A stretch of 64,000 nt of DNA from Ficedula albicollis. Taxonomy: Eukaryota; Chordata; Aves; Passeriformes; Muscicapidae. The position numbers and the translations under genes were made by a program. Shown here in pieces: positions 29,547-44,978 of this stretch (the first letter of the stretch is position 1; every line of letters begins with the position of its first letter). The notes beneath the pieces are model-generated. The model made no database searches. It was not told where the DNA came from and saw only the letters and a list, made by a program, of their open reading frames with translations. The DNA is taken from the NCBI RefSeq assembly GCF_000247815.1, contig NC_021671.1:26560513-26624512 (forward strand). The letters run 5' to 3'.

Positions 29547-31219
29547 GTGTCTCTTTCCAGTTATTGTTCAATCTTTTATGAATTATATGCAGCCTTTTAT
29601 GAGGCGGTAGTACATATCTGGGTTTCTTAGAATTACTGAGTTTAATGTGTTGGAGACTTTGGGACATTTTGTTTTTATGTGGACTACATTACAAGACAAT
29701 ACATCTGCTTCTTTTAAGGGAAACCTCGATTTACTGTGATTTCTTGGGAGATGTTATTCGTATTTGAAGAGCAGAAGTAATATTAAGGTTTTTCAGAATG
29801 AAAAGAGGCCTTGATGAACAAAGTAGATAAAAAAGAAACTGGTGGGTACAAAAAGGGACAAGGAAGTAGCACGTGTAAAAGGAGATAAACCTGTTATTAT
29901 GCAAATAGTTTAAGATAAAACAGTTATAAATTACAACTATTATCATCGTTGTGTGTGAATATTAAGAACATATAGGAGAGAGCATACTAGAAGCATCAAC
30001 ACTGAAAAAATTCCCAGCATCTTATTCCAACCAAGAATGTTGGCATGATAGGTCTAGATTTCTTATTAGAATTAAGAAATAAATTAATAGAGTAATCAAA
30101 AAGTTTTTCAAGCAAGAGACATGAAAGTTGTGCTGTTTTCATGAGGGCTCTCTCACCTGTTGTGTTCTTCAAACTTACTGAATTTATCCTTGGGGCCGTA
30201 GTACTTCCATAGGGCTCCCTTAGGATTCCCTTTATGTTTTAGTGTAGTAAAGGGTTATTCTTAACCTACAGTGATTTATCGCAGTACCAAACAATTGGAG
30301 GAGTTTGGAGGGGTGTGTGTATGTGTGCTCTCCTTGAGAAAAGGAAAATTTTTCAACTCATATTGTTACCAAATTCCTTGTATTACAGACTAGTGGCTTT
30401 CATTTAAGAGTCATCCGAATTTTGTTTAGAAAATGATAGTGACCTGTGTTTTAGATATCTTTGTGCCAGGTTCACCCTGTCATGCTATCACATTTGTTAA
30501 TTTTTGTTGTATCATGGGGTCAGAGGAATCCTTAATCTTATAATCATGTGGGAAAGCACTACCTTGGTTTCAGTTTGATGGAATATTTGGAATCAACCTT
30601 ATGTGAAGTTCCCAGAGCTATGCAGGTGGATTATGCTGTGAGTTTATATAACCTTGACACGCATGTGCATTTAACAAAACCTTCTCTAAGTGTGATGCAT
30701 GATCAAAGGCCATGACACTGTCTTGCAACACCTCGGTTTCCAGGCCTTGCCAATGCACTTCTGTGCTAGGCCTTCCCCTTCTGACAGAACGAGGTGTCCA
30801 GTTTGGGCAAGGATTTGTTTGCTAAACTACCTCACAGATATCAGTGAATTTATTGTGAAGCGATGCTGTTGTGCACACAGAATTTAGTTAAGCTCTGGTA
30901 AGTTAAGCCATGTCCCTGAAGCTCTTGGGGTTGGCAGCTTTTCCGTGGAAGGGTTACACTTTGCTTTCGGGGTAGACAGAGGTTGAGCTGAAGGCACCGT
31001 GAGTGCGGCTGCAGAGAGCAGATGGCTGCGTAGCCAAAAACCTGTCTTAGATTCAGCCAAGGTTTTCCTCTTTGGGAGGTGGATTTTTCCTTCTGGAGTA
31101 GGAAAGGGCCGTTTAATAAACAGGTAAAGGTCGTTAAAATCAGACCCTGGAATTGGTAGATTATTAACTCCGGGTGCTGGTATTTTCCGCGGAGGTCTTC
31201 GGGACATTACTGATGTATT
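29547..31219 (+). other. Intron 1, no exon recognised
   Basis: AT-rich intron up to the second CpG island. The minus strand is open from an ATG at 31207 down to 30884 (107 codons); see the findings. No domain is recognisable. Confidence 0.5.
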
Positions 31220-31286
31220 TCCTCGTTGGAAAACCGATCCGCAAGGGTGGACCGGAGTCAGAACGAGGGCACGGACGAGCCCCGCT

Positions 31287-31313
31287 GGCGACACCGGCGA
31301 CACCGGCGACACC
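31287..31313. repeat. Three tandem copies of a 9-bp GC-rich unit
   Basis: GGCGACACC is repeated three times without interruption at 31287-31295, 31296-31304 and 31305-31313, at the upstream edge of the second CpG island. Confidence 0.95.
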
Positions 31314-31517
31314 GCCACCCGGGCGCGGTCACTGCTGGTCCCGACGAGGGGCTGTCCTGGGGCCGCTCCGCCCTGCTGCCAAACCCGCCGCGGCACTGGG
31401 GTCTGTGTGGCAGCATTTTGGAAAAATGAGAAGCACGGTGCGGCGAGGCCGGGCCCGCTCCCACGGCGCTCCCGCCCGCAGCCGGGGCGGGGCTGGGGAG
31501 GGCCGAGCGCGGCCGCG

Positions 31518-31587
31518 CCTCCCTCCCTCCCTCCTTCCCTCCCTCTCTCCGTCCGTCCCTCCGTCTGTCCGTCCGTCCTTCCCTCCG
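31518..31587 (+). repeat. Polypyrimidine CCTCC/GTCC tract
   Basis: About 70 nt of CCTCCCTCC changing into GTCCGTCC-type tetranucleotides, almost purely pyrimidine on the + strand apart from the G steps. It sits just upstream of the 863-nt poly(C) run and may mark the kind of sequence that caused it. Confidence 0.9.
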
Positions 31588-31645
31588 CCCGCCCCGCCGG
31601 GCAGAGCCGCCCGCTCCGCGCCTGGCCAGCGCTCCCCTGCCCGCG

Positions 31646-32510
<865 letters not shown>

Positions 32511-32540
32511 TGCCGGCGGGCGCGGGCGCGCCGGTTCCGC

Positions 32541-32607
32541 GGGCAACGGGAACGGCAATGGGAACGGCAATGGGACCGGGAACGGCAATGGGAACGGGAA
32601 CGGGAAG
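32541..32607. repeat. Short 6/12-bp minisatellite (GGGAACGGCAAT)
   Basis: Variants of GGGAACGGCAAT and GGGAAC follow one another over about 67 nt, directly downstream of the poly(C) run. The copies are imperfect, so this part is likely real sequence rather than consensus noise. Confidence 0.88.
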
Positions 32608-32757
32608 AGCCGCGCCGCTCCTCGGGCAGCGCCGGGCGGGCAGGGCGCGCCCGTCCCTCTGTCGCTGCAGACACCGAGTGCCGGGGACCGGCTTTGCCTG
32701 GCCCCGCGGAGGCTAAAACCGCTGCTGCTCTGTCCCAGTGAATTCTCGTACGTATAA

Positions 32758-35700
32758 ATTGTGTCCGGTTTGTTCGTGGAATCGCTTTGGAAGCGCAGCG
32801 GGCAGCTTAAGAGAAATTAAGTTGCCTAGAGCCGGGTGAAATGCTAATTGAAGAAAATGGCAGGTGCTGTTTCTTCTATTTAAATTTGCGTTACATAAAA
32901 GCCCAGCAAACTGCCATCTTTTCCGAACGTGTGTTCGCAGGGTTGCAAATTAGGTTCTCGAATATTGCTGGTATATTTAGCTATAGCAAGTACATACTGC
33001 TGTCGAGTTTACTTGGTGTTGGTGTGTGGGAAGGAACTGATGAGATTAAAAACAGGTTTCAGCTTCTCTGCGTTGGAAAGTTAGTTTCATTTCTTGGAGA
33101 CATTTTTTTTGGGGTGGAAAAATTGGTTTCTAGAGCTTCTGAACTTAAATTAATGTAGTGTTGCCTTAATTAATTTACAGAGTCTTATGGTACCTCTGGT
33201 CTTGCCTGTGATTTTGCCAGGGAGTAACCAACTGTCATTAAAGAAGACTCTGATTGCTTTCCTGAGGCCTCTAAACAGTGAAGTATCATTAGTGAAATGA
33301 ATGATACTTGCAGGACTTGCTCTTAATCTTAGGTTAACTCATGGATAAAGATGGAAGTTAAGACTGCTTTTAGCACTCCTCTTGTGAATAAGTTCTTACA
33401 TTTTCACCTGCCTTCCTATCTCCCCTCCAATAGAAACATAGAAAGTCCCTTAGAATTTCTTGGGAGAAAAACCAAATTAAGTTCTCAAATACTCAGAAAC
33501 TGGGTTCTGGGGTGAACAGTGCATTATGTCAAGCATTATTTTTTGTTTTGGAGCAGCTGCCACTGCCATTTGTTTTTTCTAGGGCCACGCTGGAGCTGCT
33601 CATACACATGAGTGTTCAAAACATGAAAACATCAAACTTCAAGTGGTAGACATTAATGAACTGGGGAGGGCTGGGGAAGGAGGTGATTCAGATCTCAATG
33701 CAGAAATAAATTGAGTGTTATACAAGAGAGGGGCAAATAGCATTAATATCATCTCCTCCCCTTTACTAATTTCCTTCATCAGGTCTTTCACAAAGCTTGA
33801 AGCTACTGCAATTGTGACAGGCAGGGAATAGTTACAGTGCTGCAGCTTGGTCTCTTTTCTAGTTGCAGAAAGCTTTTGTCAGCTCTTTTCCTTGGGGTGC
33901 CAGGAAAATGAAGAAAAATGATTGAAAGAAAAGAGAACTTTGGCCTTGGTCTGAGAGCCCAAATATTTTTGGGAATAGTGAAATTGTTAACCTGGCCTGA
34001 GGGGTTTCTCAGCAAGACTGCCGGAAGCACCTTTCTTACGTGGAGGTAACTGGCAGCAGTAGCTTCCAGCTCAGCATGTTGGAACAGGAATTACTCCCAA
34101 GCTACCAGAGAGTTCAGAGGCTGGCAAGAAAAGGGCACAAATGCTTGGGCTTATGGAGCTCCTGTGCATGTATTTATGGTCTGTACATTTTCTGTTCCCT
34201 GTTGTTTTCTCATTAATTTTTCCAACCCCCTACCTGGGGCCAAAGATGGGAGCAATGGCAACCTGGATTCCACCAGGGAGTAGCTGGCAGGGGCCTCTTG
34301 GCCATCCGCTACTCCTGGGCTATTTCCTCTCCCTCTGTTAACAAGGTGTGAGTCAGCCCTGGAGAATCTGTGCCTTCCTCTCTGTGGGAGCTGGGGAGAT
34401 GCCATGGCTCCCCTGTACAGGGTCTGTGTGATGCTTCCTGAGCTGCAGTCAAGGTTTAGAGATTGTGTTGAGCAAAGAGTGTGAGGAGCATCTCTGGAAC
34501 CGCTTTGGGGGATAATTTCAGAGAGGGCAGATGAGCTAACAAGGAGTTAGTGGTGAGTACAAATATTTGACAAAGGGGTGGATGTGGTACATTAAATAAT
34601 AGAAACATTTGGACAGTGATACCCGTATCAGAGGAAGCTCCAGAGTGGTGTGGGGAGATGTGATGTTATTCTGTGCACTAATGTTGTGCTTTTTCTAATA
34701 AGTATTCCATAGTGTGGAATTTTCTGTGACCTATAAGGGTTGTGCTTGAGCCTTACATTGAATGTGAATTATATAGTGGGATTAGATGATTTCTCTGTGT
34801 GCAGTTTTGTGAGTCTGGTGAAAGCATGGTATTGGTTTGATTAGCCTAAGATCAGCATTGCAAAAGCACTTTTTCCTCCCAGATCTGAACTTGTCTTGGA
34901 AGTAGTGGCATTGCATTTTTGTGAAGCCATGTCAGAGCTCCTTGCCTTACTGGATCTCTGTAGGTCTCCAGTTTTGGTACAATATGTTTGAGAATTTGAT
35001 AAACTGCTGTGATTAACAGAAAGTTGCACAGCAGTAGATGACTTCTTAGAGAGACTTTCATCTGTGGATCCTTTTATTGGAGGACATGATAACTTTGGTT
35101 GTTTTTCCTACATGTAAGATAAGGGGCAGAGATGAGAAAAACTGTTAGTTTGGAAAAGTGCTAGTGTCTGAAAGTTGTTCTTATTTTCTTCCTCTTGTTT
35201 CCCAGTAAGTTTGGGTGGTTATAAAGATAAAACATTCACAAAGGGTATTTCAAATTCTAATGAGGAGGATTGCTGTTCCTCAGAGTAAACCAATGGCTTG
35301 CTTCCCACATCCCCCAGTATTTTTTTGTATTTAAGTGTTCCAGAGAAATGAGAATACTTAATTTGGAGCTTGCAGCAATCTTCATAAAATGAAGCATGAT
35401 TCCAGAAATAACCAGAAGAATGTGCTGCAAACACTAGGTTTTAAAAATTATGTTTAATACAGTTTTCTTGTATGCAGATACAAGGAACTGAAACCTGTTA
35501 ATGAAAAAATGTTCCTAAGACCTTCAGCAGGGACTGAATTTCCATTTTTTTCCCTTCTGAAAGTCATTAGTGCTTCCTTATAATAATTGTGGTGTTGAGT
35601 AATTTATTTTACTTTGAGCCTTCAGTGCTGTTGCTGAATGTCTGTATAGATGGAGAGGACTGTAGAATAGCTACCTGTGTTGTCAGTTCACATCTTACTG

Positions 35701-36660
35701 TGCACATTTTCCTTAGGCAAATATAATATTTGCTATATACTGTTCTTGCCATTTTTGCTTTAAAGGCTGTTTTCCCACCCAGTTTTCTCTTTGGGTGGGA
35801 AGACATTTAATGTACTCCTCTCTGAGGAGCATGACCTGCTTCTTGAAACAGGGTCCTAGATACTTGTTGTACATGAGGGACTGTGTTCTAGAAGAATATG
35901 GGTGGATATGTGTAGTTAAGAAGGAACTCACTGCAGGTATATCTTCTGCAGAAGTCTGGCGAAGAAGAGAAAAATGAAAAAGTGATGGCTTATTTCTACC
36001 AGAGCCCTAGCAAATTTTGCCATTATGATTATCTTGTACCTGTGTCATATTACTTTAGTTTTGTTCTCTTTCAAAGCAGCTTGAGCTTCCTGAATCTAAT
36101 GCTGTCTTTTCTTATTCTTTGACTAGAGCTCTTTGAGAGCTCACAGGACCAAAAGCAAGCCCTGGAGAAATCACTGTATAGTTCAACAGCAGTGAAGTTT
36201 GTTGGGGGAGCAGCTGGATGTAGAATAATAAACAAAAATAGGTTAATGGAAAACCATGTTAGTATCTGCTGTTTAAAGGGCAGGATGCTTGATATATTCT
36301 GTGAACAATGTCATGGTTTGTGAGATCAAATTCTGTAAGTAGCATCTTGCAGGATTTTTTTGCTGGCTTTCATCAAATAAGAGACTAATGCTTGCTTATC
36401 TGCAAATATCTAATGTTAACAGGTTTCTTGTGCTCAAAAATACTTTACATTTCTGACTTTTATGCTGATGGCTAAGATAGCAACTGCTTAGTGGAAAAAG
36501 ACAAGTCATGGATCTGAAAACTTTTTCTCTACCTGCCAAGAGACCTGCTTGCCTCTAGGATTCAAGTATGGTCATTTCATTACAGAGACAGCAACGCCAA
36601 ACCCAGGACTTTATTTCTATAATAAACTAACAAAAGAAGAAATACAGCAAACCTGGCAGT
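32758..36660 (+). other. Intron 1, no exon recognised
   Basis: AT-rich intron. A 105-codon frame opens at ATG 32841 just after the CpG island, but its composition is unremarkable and no domain is seen. No repeats of note. Confidence 0.5.
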
Positions 36661-36687
36661 CTTACACTGTGTAAGACACAGTGTAAG
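36661..36687. repeat. Perfect 12-bp inverted repeat with 3-nt loop
   Basis: CTTACACTGTGT (36661-36672) and ACACAGTGTAAG (36676-36687) are exact reverse complements separated by AAG. It would form a short hairpin in RNA or a cruciform in DNA. There is no U-tract or other context assigning a function. Confidence 0.9.
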
Positions 36688-38756
36688 GAGATCCTGAGTT
36701 TATATATTATACAACCTCTTGTGCAGGAGAGATTTGCCCTTAAGGTTCAGAACACTGCATGCAAATTTGTGAAATATAATTCATAGCACTCAAGATTTAA
36801 TCAAGATATACAAATGCCCATGAATGTCTATGATGGAGCTCTGGCCTTGGGGAAAAGTTTGTAAGGGGTGCCAGTGTCACTCTGTTGGGTAAAAAGGGAG
36901 CGAGGGTAGCTGTCTATGTTCTTCCCTCACACCCACCTCTAACACAGCAGTTCATCTGTTAGGTGATGCTTCTTTCCCCTGAGCCCTGTCCACTTCTTTA
37001 GATCATCATGGCTACAATCCTACTACCAGCATGAACTTGGAAAGGTATTCTGCCAGCTGACTTTTAAAGACCTATTTGTATCAGGAAGATATGCTTGTGT
37101 GGATGGACTTGGCTGACATTCACTTGTCAGTGAATTAGGAATAAATAGGTTTCTACTACTGAAGAACTTTATGCCAAACTTAGGACGGTGATACAGAAAT
37201 TAAACAATCTACTTATTCCTTTCAGCCCTTGTTCAGACTATCATCTTTATTTCGCCAAGAACAATATTCCTTAGATTTGCTCCTGGGTTTATTCCAACAC
37301 AATGTCTTTCTAACCCAGAAGGTTTTCTGCCAAATGCCTTCATGATTCTTAAATGTCATAAACATTTTCCAGAATTTCAATGTTTTAAAGTTACCACTCT
37401 TTGCTTACAGACCACACATCGTGAAGTTTTATTTTGAGGCTGAGATCTTACTGGTATATTTTTCGAAGGTGAAAAGTTGTATCTTTTATTTAAGATGTGT
37501 CTACTGTATTCCTTCCCCTAACTCCCACCCCGATTTCTACTTGCTCATAAAACTATTTTGAATATATTTTAGATATTTTGTACAGTGAAGTGTAATGTGT
37601 CACTGCAATTTGTCTTATACATACAGACCTCCAACATGTGAATACTCTCTCCCTCACACCCTCAATTTCTATCCTTTTTCTCATGTGTAAATATGTGTTA
37701 TTAAGACAGGGAGATGCTGTTGCTTGATTTATTTACATTATTTTCATAAGAATGGCTTCTTATGATACGAAGAATTTTTATGTTGCACAGACTAGCAGGC
37801 CTAGACTGAGACTGTTTCATGTGTTTACCAATCCTTTGTATTCCTATTGAAGAGAAGCCTTTGAATGTTACTGTAAGAGTGTCTTACAGGTAGAATGGTG
37901 GAAAAACATTTTTTTTCATGAGATTAAGCCGGTGTCTCATCTTGTATACCATTTGTGCATAATGTCATGCTAGCTGAGAAGGTGACACAGAGAGGCAGGA
38001 ACATATGGCATTGGACAGGGAAGAATGGTAATATCAGAAACTGTTACAGTTTTATTTAGTAAAACCCAGTCTATAGCACAATTGTGCATGGTAGCTTTTT
38101 AAATCCTTACATGGTTCCCTTTTCACTTAAACCTTCCTTCTCTTTCTGTGAGAATTTATTTCTTGTGATTCTGCCTAGTGTGAGCTTGTTGCATCTGCAG
38201 TAGCATGGTATTGTGCTATCACCTCTTGACTAAAATTAGTCCAGTGGCTTTCATTGAAGAGGAAGAATGAACCTCCTTTTTGGGGAGCATGTTCAAAAGC
38301 ACCTCATATGCCATAATTTAAAAAAGACTTAGAAAAAAGCTATCAAGTAACAAAGGAGGATTACAAGTGTGTCTTTGTAAGAAATAATGTAACAAATATC
38401 TGGGGAATGTGCTAGTTCTTGGGATTTTAGATTTTTAGATTTTTTAGATCTATGTTCAGTACTGTCCAAGTAAAAAAATAATCTTGAAATTTTGAATTAG
38501 ACAATGAATATTTTAATTCCTGCCAGTTCTTTTGTATTGCACAATTTGTGGTACTTTGAACACAACCATGGAAGACAATATGCATGTGGAGTCTGGCCCA
38601 ATGGATCTATCGTGGGTGCAGATTCCTTTCTTTGCTGCATGAAGCGTATGTGAGGGTGAGTTTAGCATGTCAAAATATATCCAAAGTGTTTCAGTCATAT
38701 CTTGGGGGTCAGCATGTAAAAGGCAAGTTGTAGTGAAACAGTAACTATTAACTAGT
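36688..38756 (+). other. Intron 1, no exon recognised
   Basis: AT-rich intron. Three tandem GATTTTTA-like copies lie at 38423-38449. Otherwise I see nothing. Confidence 0.5.
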
Positions 38757-38977
38757 CTTCCTGGTTTTGGTTTTCCTGGGATTGGGTTCATGTTATTCCT
38801 AGAAGCTGGTATAGTGCTGAAGTCTGGATTTAGAATGTTTTAGTGTTTTAATGTTTAATGTTAATAAGTTTTAGTTATTTTAGTTTGCTCCTCACTGTTT
38901 TAGTTGTTTCTGGGCTGGGGGATGAGTGAGTGAATGGCTCAGTGGTCTTTAGCTGCCTGCCAGGTTAAACCACAGCA
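38757..38977 (-). mobile_element. ERVL-type solo LTR with internal deletion, minus strand
   Basis: Read on the minus strand, the element begins TGCTGTGGTTTAACCTGGCA at 38977, followed by GGCAGCTAAAGACCACTGAG. It ends with TATACCAGCTTCTAGGAATA and then CCCAGGAAAACCAAAACCAG near 38757. Both ends match, from memory, the ends of a common passerine ERVL LTR family (TguLTRL2-like), whose full LTR is several hundred bp, so about 400 bp of the middle is missing. Flanking 5-mers CTAGT (38752-38756) and CTGGT (38978-38982) look like a diverged 5-bp target duplication, the size used by ERVL. The first 15 nt also match the LTR at 61047 at 13 of 15 positions. Confidence 0.7.
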
Positions 38978-41900
38978 CTGGTATAGATCTGTTCAGAGGA
39001 GTTTTGCAAATGAGTTGCTCTGCGGTTTGGGAGAGGCTTCTGTGTAACTGCTTCATTTGTTTGGATCTTGAGAATAAAATGAACCTTCATCTAGCAATTA
39101 AAATGTATTGCACTATTAATTGAGAGTGCACAGAAGATTTCAATTGCTCAAATATAGCAAACTGTTTTCACAGGAGGATTTCATTGCTTCTTTGATAGAA
39201 GAGGAGTTAATAATCTGAGGGAAGGTGTGGAAACTAGGAAAGTGGGGGAAAAAAGGGTGGGTGGAGAGAATTGGAGGGTTTTGAGCAGAACCTCTGAGTC
39301 CTTAAGGCTTAAAAAGGGAGAAGAGTCTGCTTCCTGATTTGTACACTGTTCTCCTGACTTGTCAGAGGAGTTCTTGCTCTGATTTCTTTAGCCCTCTCGT
39401 GCCCTCCTTTGTTGTAAAGCACAGTGAGGAAGGGCTCATCTGCTGGTTTTCTGAAGGGTGGGAGCTGTGGGAGGGGAGCCCTTCTGATTAGCCCTGAGCA
39501 GGGAGAGAGCTGTGAGGAGGTGCTGGGGATGCCAGGTGTGAGGGCAGGTCTTGGGAGGAGAGCAGGTGAGCTGCTTTTCCCTCTCAGCAGGAGAACAGCA
39601 GGGACAGTAGACAGAGGAATGGAGATGGCATCAGGACAGTGTGGCACTGCAGTGAGCCCAGTGCTCAGCAGAGAAGTGCTTTTCAGAAGTCAGGTCTTGT
39701 TCCTGTCAGGACCTGCCTGCCTTTTTACTTCCCACAGGATGGCTATAGTTGCTGTTGTGGTTTTTATGAATGCCTTGTGAAATTTGACTTATGAAGTCTC
39801 AGACTCCCTCCCTACACACAGCTTTTCTCTTGAATAGTTTTGAAGGGATTTTTTTTAGCTGGCAAACTACTAAAAATACAAATGTAGATACATCTTGCAC
39901 CATCCAACTACAATTGTATATACTGAACACAGTTACATTGTTATTAGCTGTCAAATTATTTCCCAAGCATGTGTGTGTGACAGAAGAAAACTGAAAAATA
40001 AGTGAAATAGGTTATGGGTGGTCGTATATTGTGTGAAGAAATCTTGAGTACCTGCAGACCTTAATGATGTAATGTTGTGTTTTCTTAACATATGCATGTG
40101 GACTAAGAAGGTCCTCAGAGCTGAAGTGCATCCTGCAGTATGTGAGATGATAGCGCTCTGTCTCTTCAGGAACCTGGAAAACTTTCTTAAAAATGACTGT
40201 ATTACATCATTTTGGCAAGGGAGGAATTCTGGCAGAGCAGTTGCTTTGAAGCTTACCTCAAATGAGGACTATGCAGAAGAGAGTCCAGCCTGGCAAAGCA
40301 GGCTGCTGCTTTTGTTTACTGTCATCTCGCCGGAATATTTTGATTTTACTTTGAACTTAAGAGTCGACATAAATCACTTCAGTTATCTCTAAATGATGGA
40401 CTACCAAATCTAGGTCTTTTGTGAGTTGCTCTGATTTTTTTAAGTGCTTCCAGCTTTGCAAGTGTTTCTGACTTCTGCTTGCATGTAAATATTCTGGCAT
40501 ATGTGGGAAAGGTGATATGCATTCTGCTGTGGAGAGTAGTTTTCACAGGCTTGATTTTGAAAGATGCTGTTGATGAGAGGAGAAAAGCACCTTGCTCTAA
40601 TTAAAAGGAAAATAAATATTAGAATATGGTGATTTCTCCATTTCCTTGAGGGGAGTTATCTTACTGTGCTCAGCTGAATACACAAAAGGCTCTAGCACTT
40701 GCATGTTTCAGCTTGAGCCCTCTATTTTACTGTAGTTAACTGTGTTTAGATGTTTCATCAGATGCTGGGTTGATTGTGTCAGTATTACTGAAAGCTGGAG
40801 TTTGTCTATGTGAAGAGCAGCATGGTTTTTTGACACTTCTAGATTTTCCCAGGTTTTTCTTTTTTTCAGGAAATAATGAAAAATTCTAGGTAGTGGGGAA
40901 GATTGTAGTGCTGAAAAAACTTGGACTCTTGTTACTGAAAAAAAGCTTCCTTCAGCTGCATGCCTCATACTCTGCCTCTGGGATGAAGTCAGCAGGATCC
41001 AGCTGGTTGGATAACTTAGAGGCAGGTGAGGAGGGAGGTTCAGCTGTGTAGGAAAATGATGTGGTGTTTTCAGTAGGTGGCAGTCCTTCTCTGAATCAGT
41101 GCAGGGTCAGTGGTGAGCCTGGTGACAGAGAGAGGAAAAAAGAGGGAACAAAGTTTTTCTGTCAGTGCCATCTTGTGGGCCAAGTGTAAATACTGGGGCC
41201 TGAGCCCAGGTGCCTTGGAAAGAAGAGGGGTATTCCTTCTGGTGCAGGGCTGTCTGCCTGAGTGGTGTCCTGAGGTGGCTCTGCCCTGCTGGCAGCTGTG
41301 GCTGGGCAGCCCAACACCTGCCCTCTTTACTTTTGGGGCCAGCAGGAAGAGGGTGAAGCATTCTTGGGGTACCCTTTGCTTTCTGAAGGGCTGGGGCTAG
41401 AGGCTGATGTTTAGCAGATGAAATCCTGATTAATTCTTTTCCCCCCCAAACTTCAGAAGAAGTCACAGACTTCTTCTAGTTTTTTGACTGTTGTTGGCCA
41501 AGCTTCTTTGAATGGAGTGTTTAGAGACTGTTAAGGAGCAGTTGCTTTTGAGTCCAATTACAAATAAAGCATTATACACTGAGCCAAGCTCCTTGTTACA
41601 AATCCTCAATGCTCCTTGCTTCACCAGCCCTATGAAAGGTATTTGTGCAGCTGCCGTAGGCTGTGAAATAATAAAGGAAAAACTAGAGGTGGAGGAACCT
41701 AAAACCAAATATGTGCTATTACTAGCTGATGTAAGGGTATCTTCACTGATCCTCTCCTGCTAGTAGTGTTTTTTTAATATCTAGACTTAAAAAAATTATT
41801 CCTGCGTTCTCTACTCTTATTTTCTACCCACTACCCCAACATGTTTTCCTGGAGGAGGGTGGAAGACTTGTTATCAGAGAGAGGACTAGTGATGGTTGGT

Positions 41901-43114
41901 GAGAATGTGGTGATGATGATATGCTTCATAGTTTTGCCAGATATATACTTGTTAAATAACTTGCAGAATTCCTGCCTGATCAAGTCTTCTCGATGTGATG
42001 TCCACTCTTGCTTCACAGCAATCCCTAGGCTGTTTTGCACAGTTTTTGGGAGAGTATTGGCTGGAAATGCCAGCAAAAGCAGTTCTCCTAGTTCTTCCTT
42101 GCTGAAAACCAAACCACTGCTCTAGCTTTAATTAAATTCTCTCTCTCGTTTCCTCTCCCCTTCTGTAGGTTCCCCTCTGAAAAATTTTAGAATGGGTACT
42201 CTGGGTGTCTGTTTTCTTGTTGCCCACCTGCCTGGCAGTGACTGAGCATGGCAGAGAGGGGCACACTGGTTTACATCAATGTGAGTTGCAATGGAAGCAC
42301 CCCTAGCAAGGTATCAGTCAGTTCCATATTTTACATGCCTAACAGAGTTGTAAACTCTGTCAGCAAGTGTGTGTTGTCTGTGTATTATTTTTACATCGTC
42401 TAGATGAGTTTACATTGTGTTTCATGATTATTTCTAAAGAAATGCAAGTAGAAGCACATCTTGCTTTGTTTTTAGATGATCTGGCAGACTCCCAGTGAAC
42501 TGTTCATTGCTTCCCTGCCAATCTGTGTATTAGATTTTTCTTCCAGTTGTAACTGGATCGGTTGAGTGGTTGGCACAGAGGACAGAGTGGAGAAGGGAGG
42601 AGTCTGGGGCGTCCTCTTTTGACAGCAGCAACCCAATCTAAAATAAATAGACCTTTACATACTGTTTTACTGGAGCAGCCTATTCTTCAAATGTTTGAGG
42701 TTTGTTCAGTCAGTACAAAGCAAAGAGACTGGGAAAGAGGGTGGACTTTATCACCCCCCCCCCACTTGTTCACTTAATTAACGGATAAAAATGAGGTAAG
42801 AAAAAGACAGTTCTGAATTCTTAAGTCTCTTAGCAGAAAGTGCCTGGAAGCACTTGGTTTTAAATCATCAGGCACAAAGATTCCTACTTGTCAAATTAAC
42901 TGGTTTCCTGTTCAAAACATACTGAAGTGCCTTTTTTTTTTTTTTTTTGCATGTTCTATATGTTTGTTAGCTTCATAGAGTGCCCTCAAAATGTGCACTT
43001 TAGGCAATTACCATGTTTTGTCTAAAAGCAAGCCTCGGCAGAAGTCGTGACATAGTTCATCATATTTTGTTGTTCGATCAAAGTCTTTGTTAAAGCATTT
43101 AAGTTTGTGGAGAT
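38978..43114 (+). other. Intron 1, no exon recognised
   Basis: AT-rich intron with a somewhat GC-richer patch at 41.1-41.4 kb where frames of 96-119 codons overlap on both strands without recognisable domains. Ordinary short homopolymers occur at 42754-42763 (C10) and 42932-42948 (T17). Confidence 0.5.

Positions 43115-44978
<1,864 letters not shown>

Noticed and set aside
32841..33158. 105-codon frame just downstream of the second CpG island as an alternative ARHGEF7 N-terminus
   Set aside because: The sequence does not resemble any known PIX N-terminus, has no donor at its end, and reads like random AT-rich intron.
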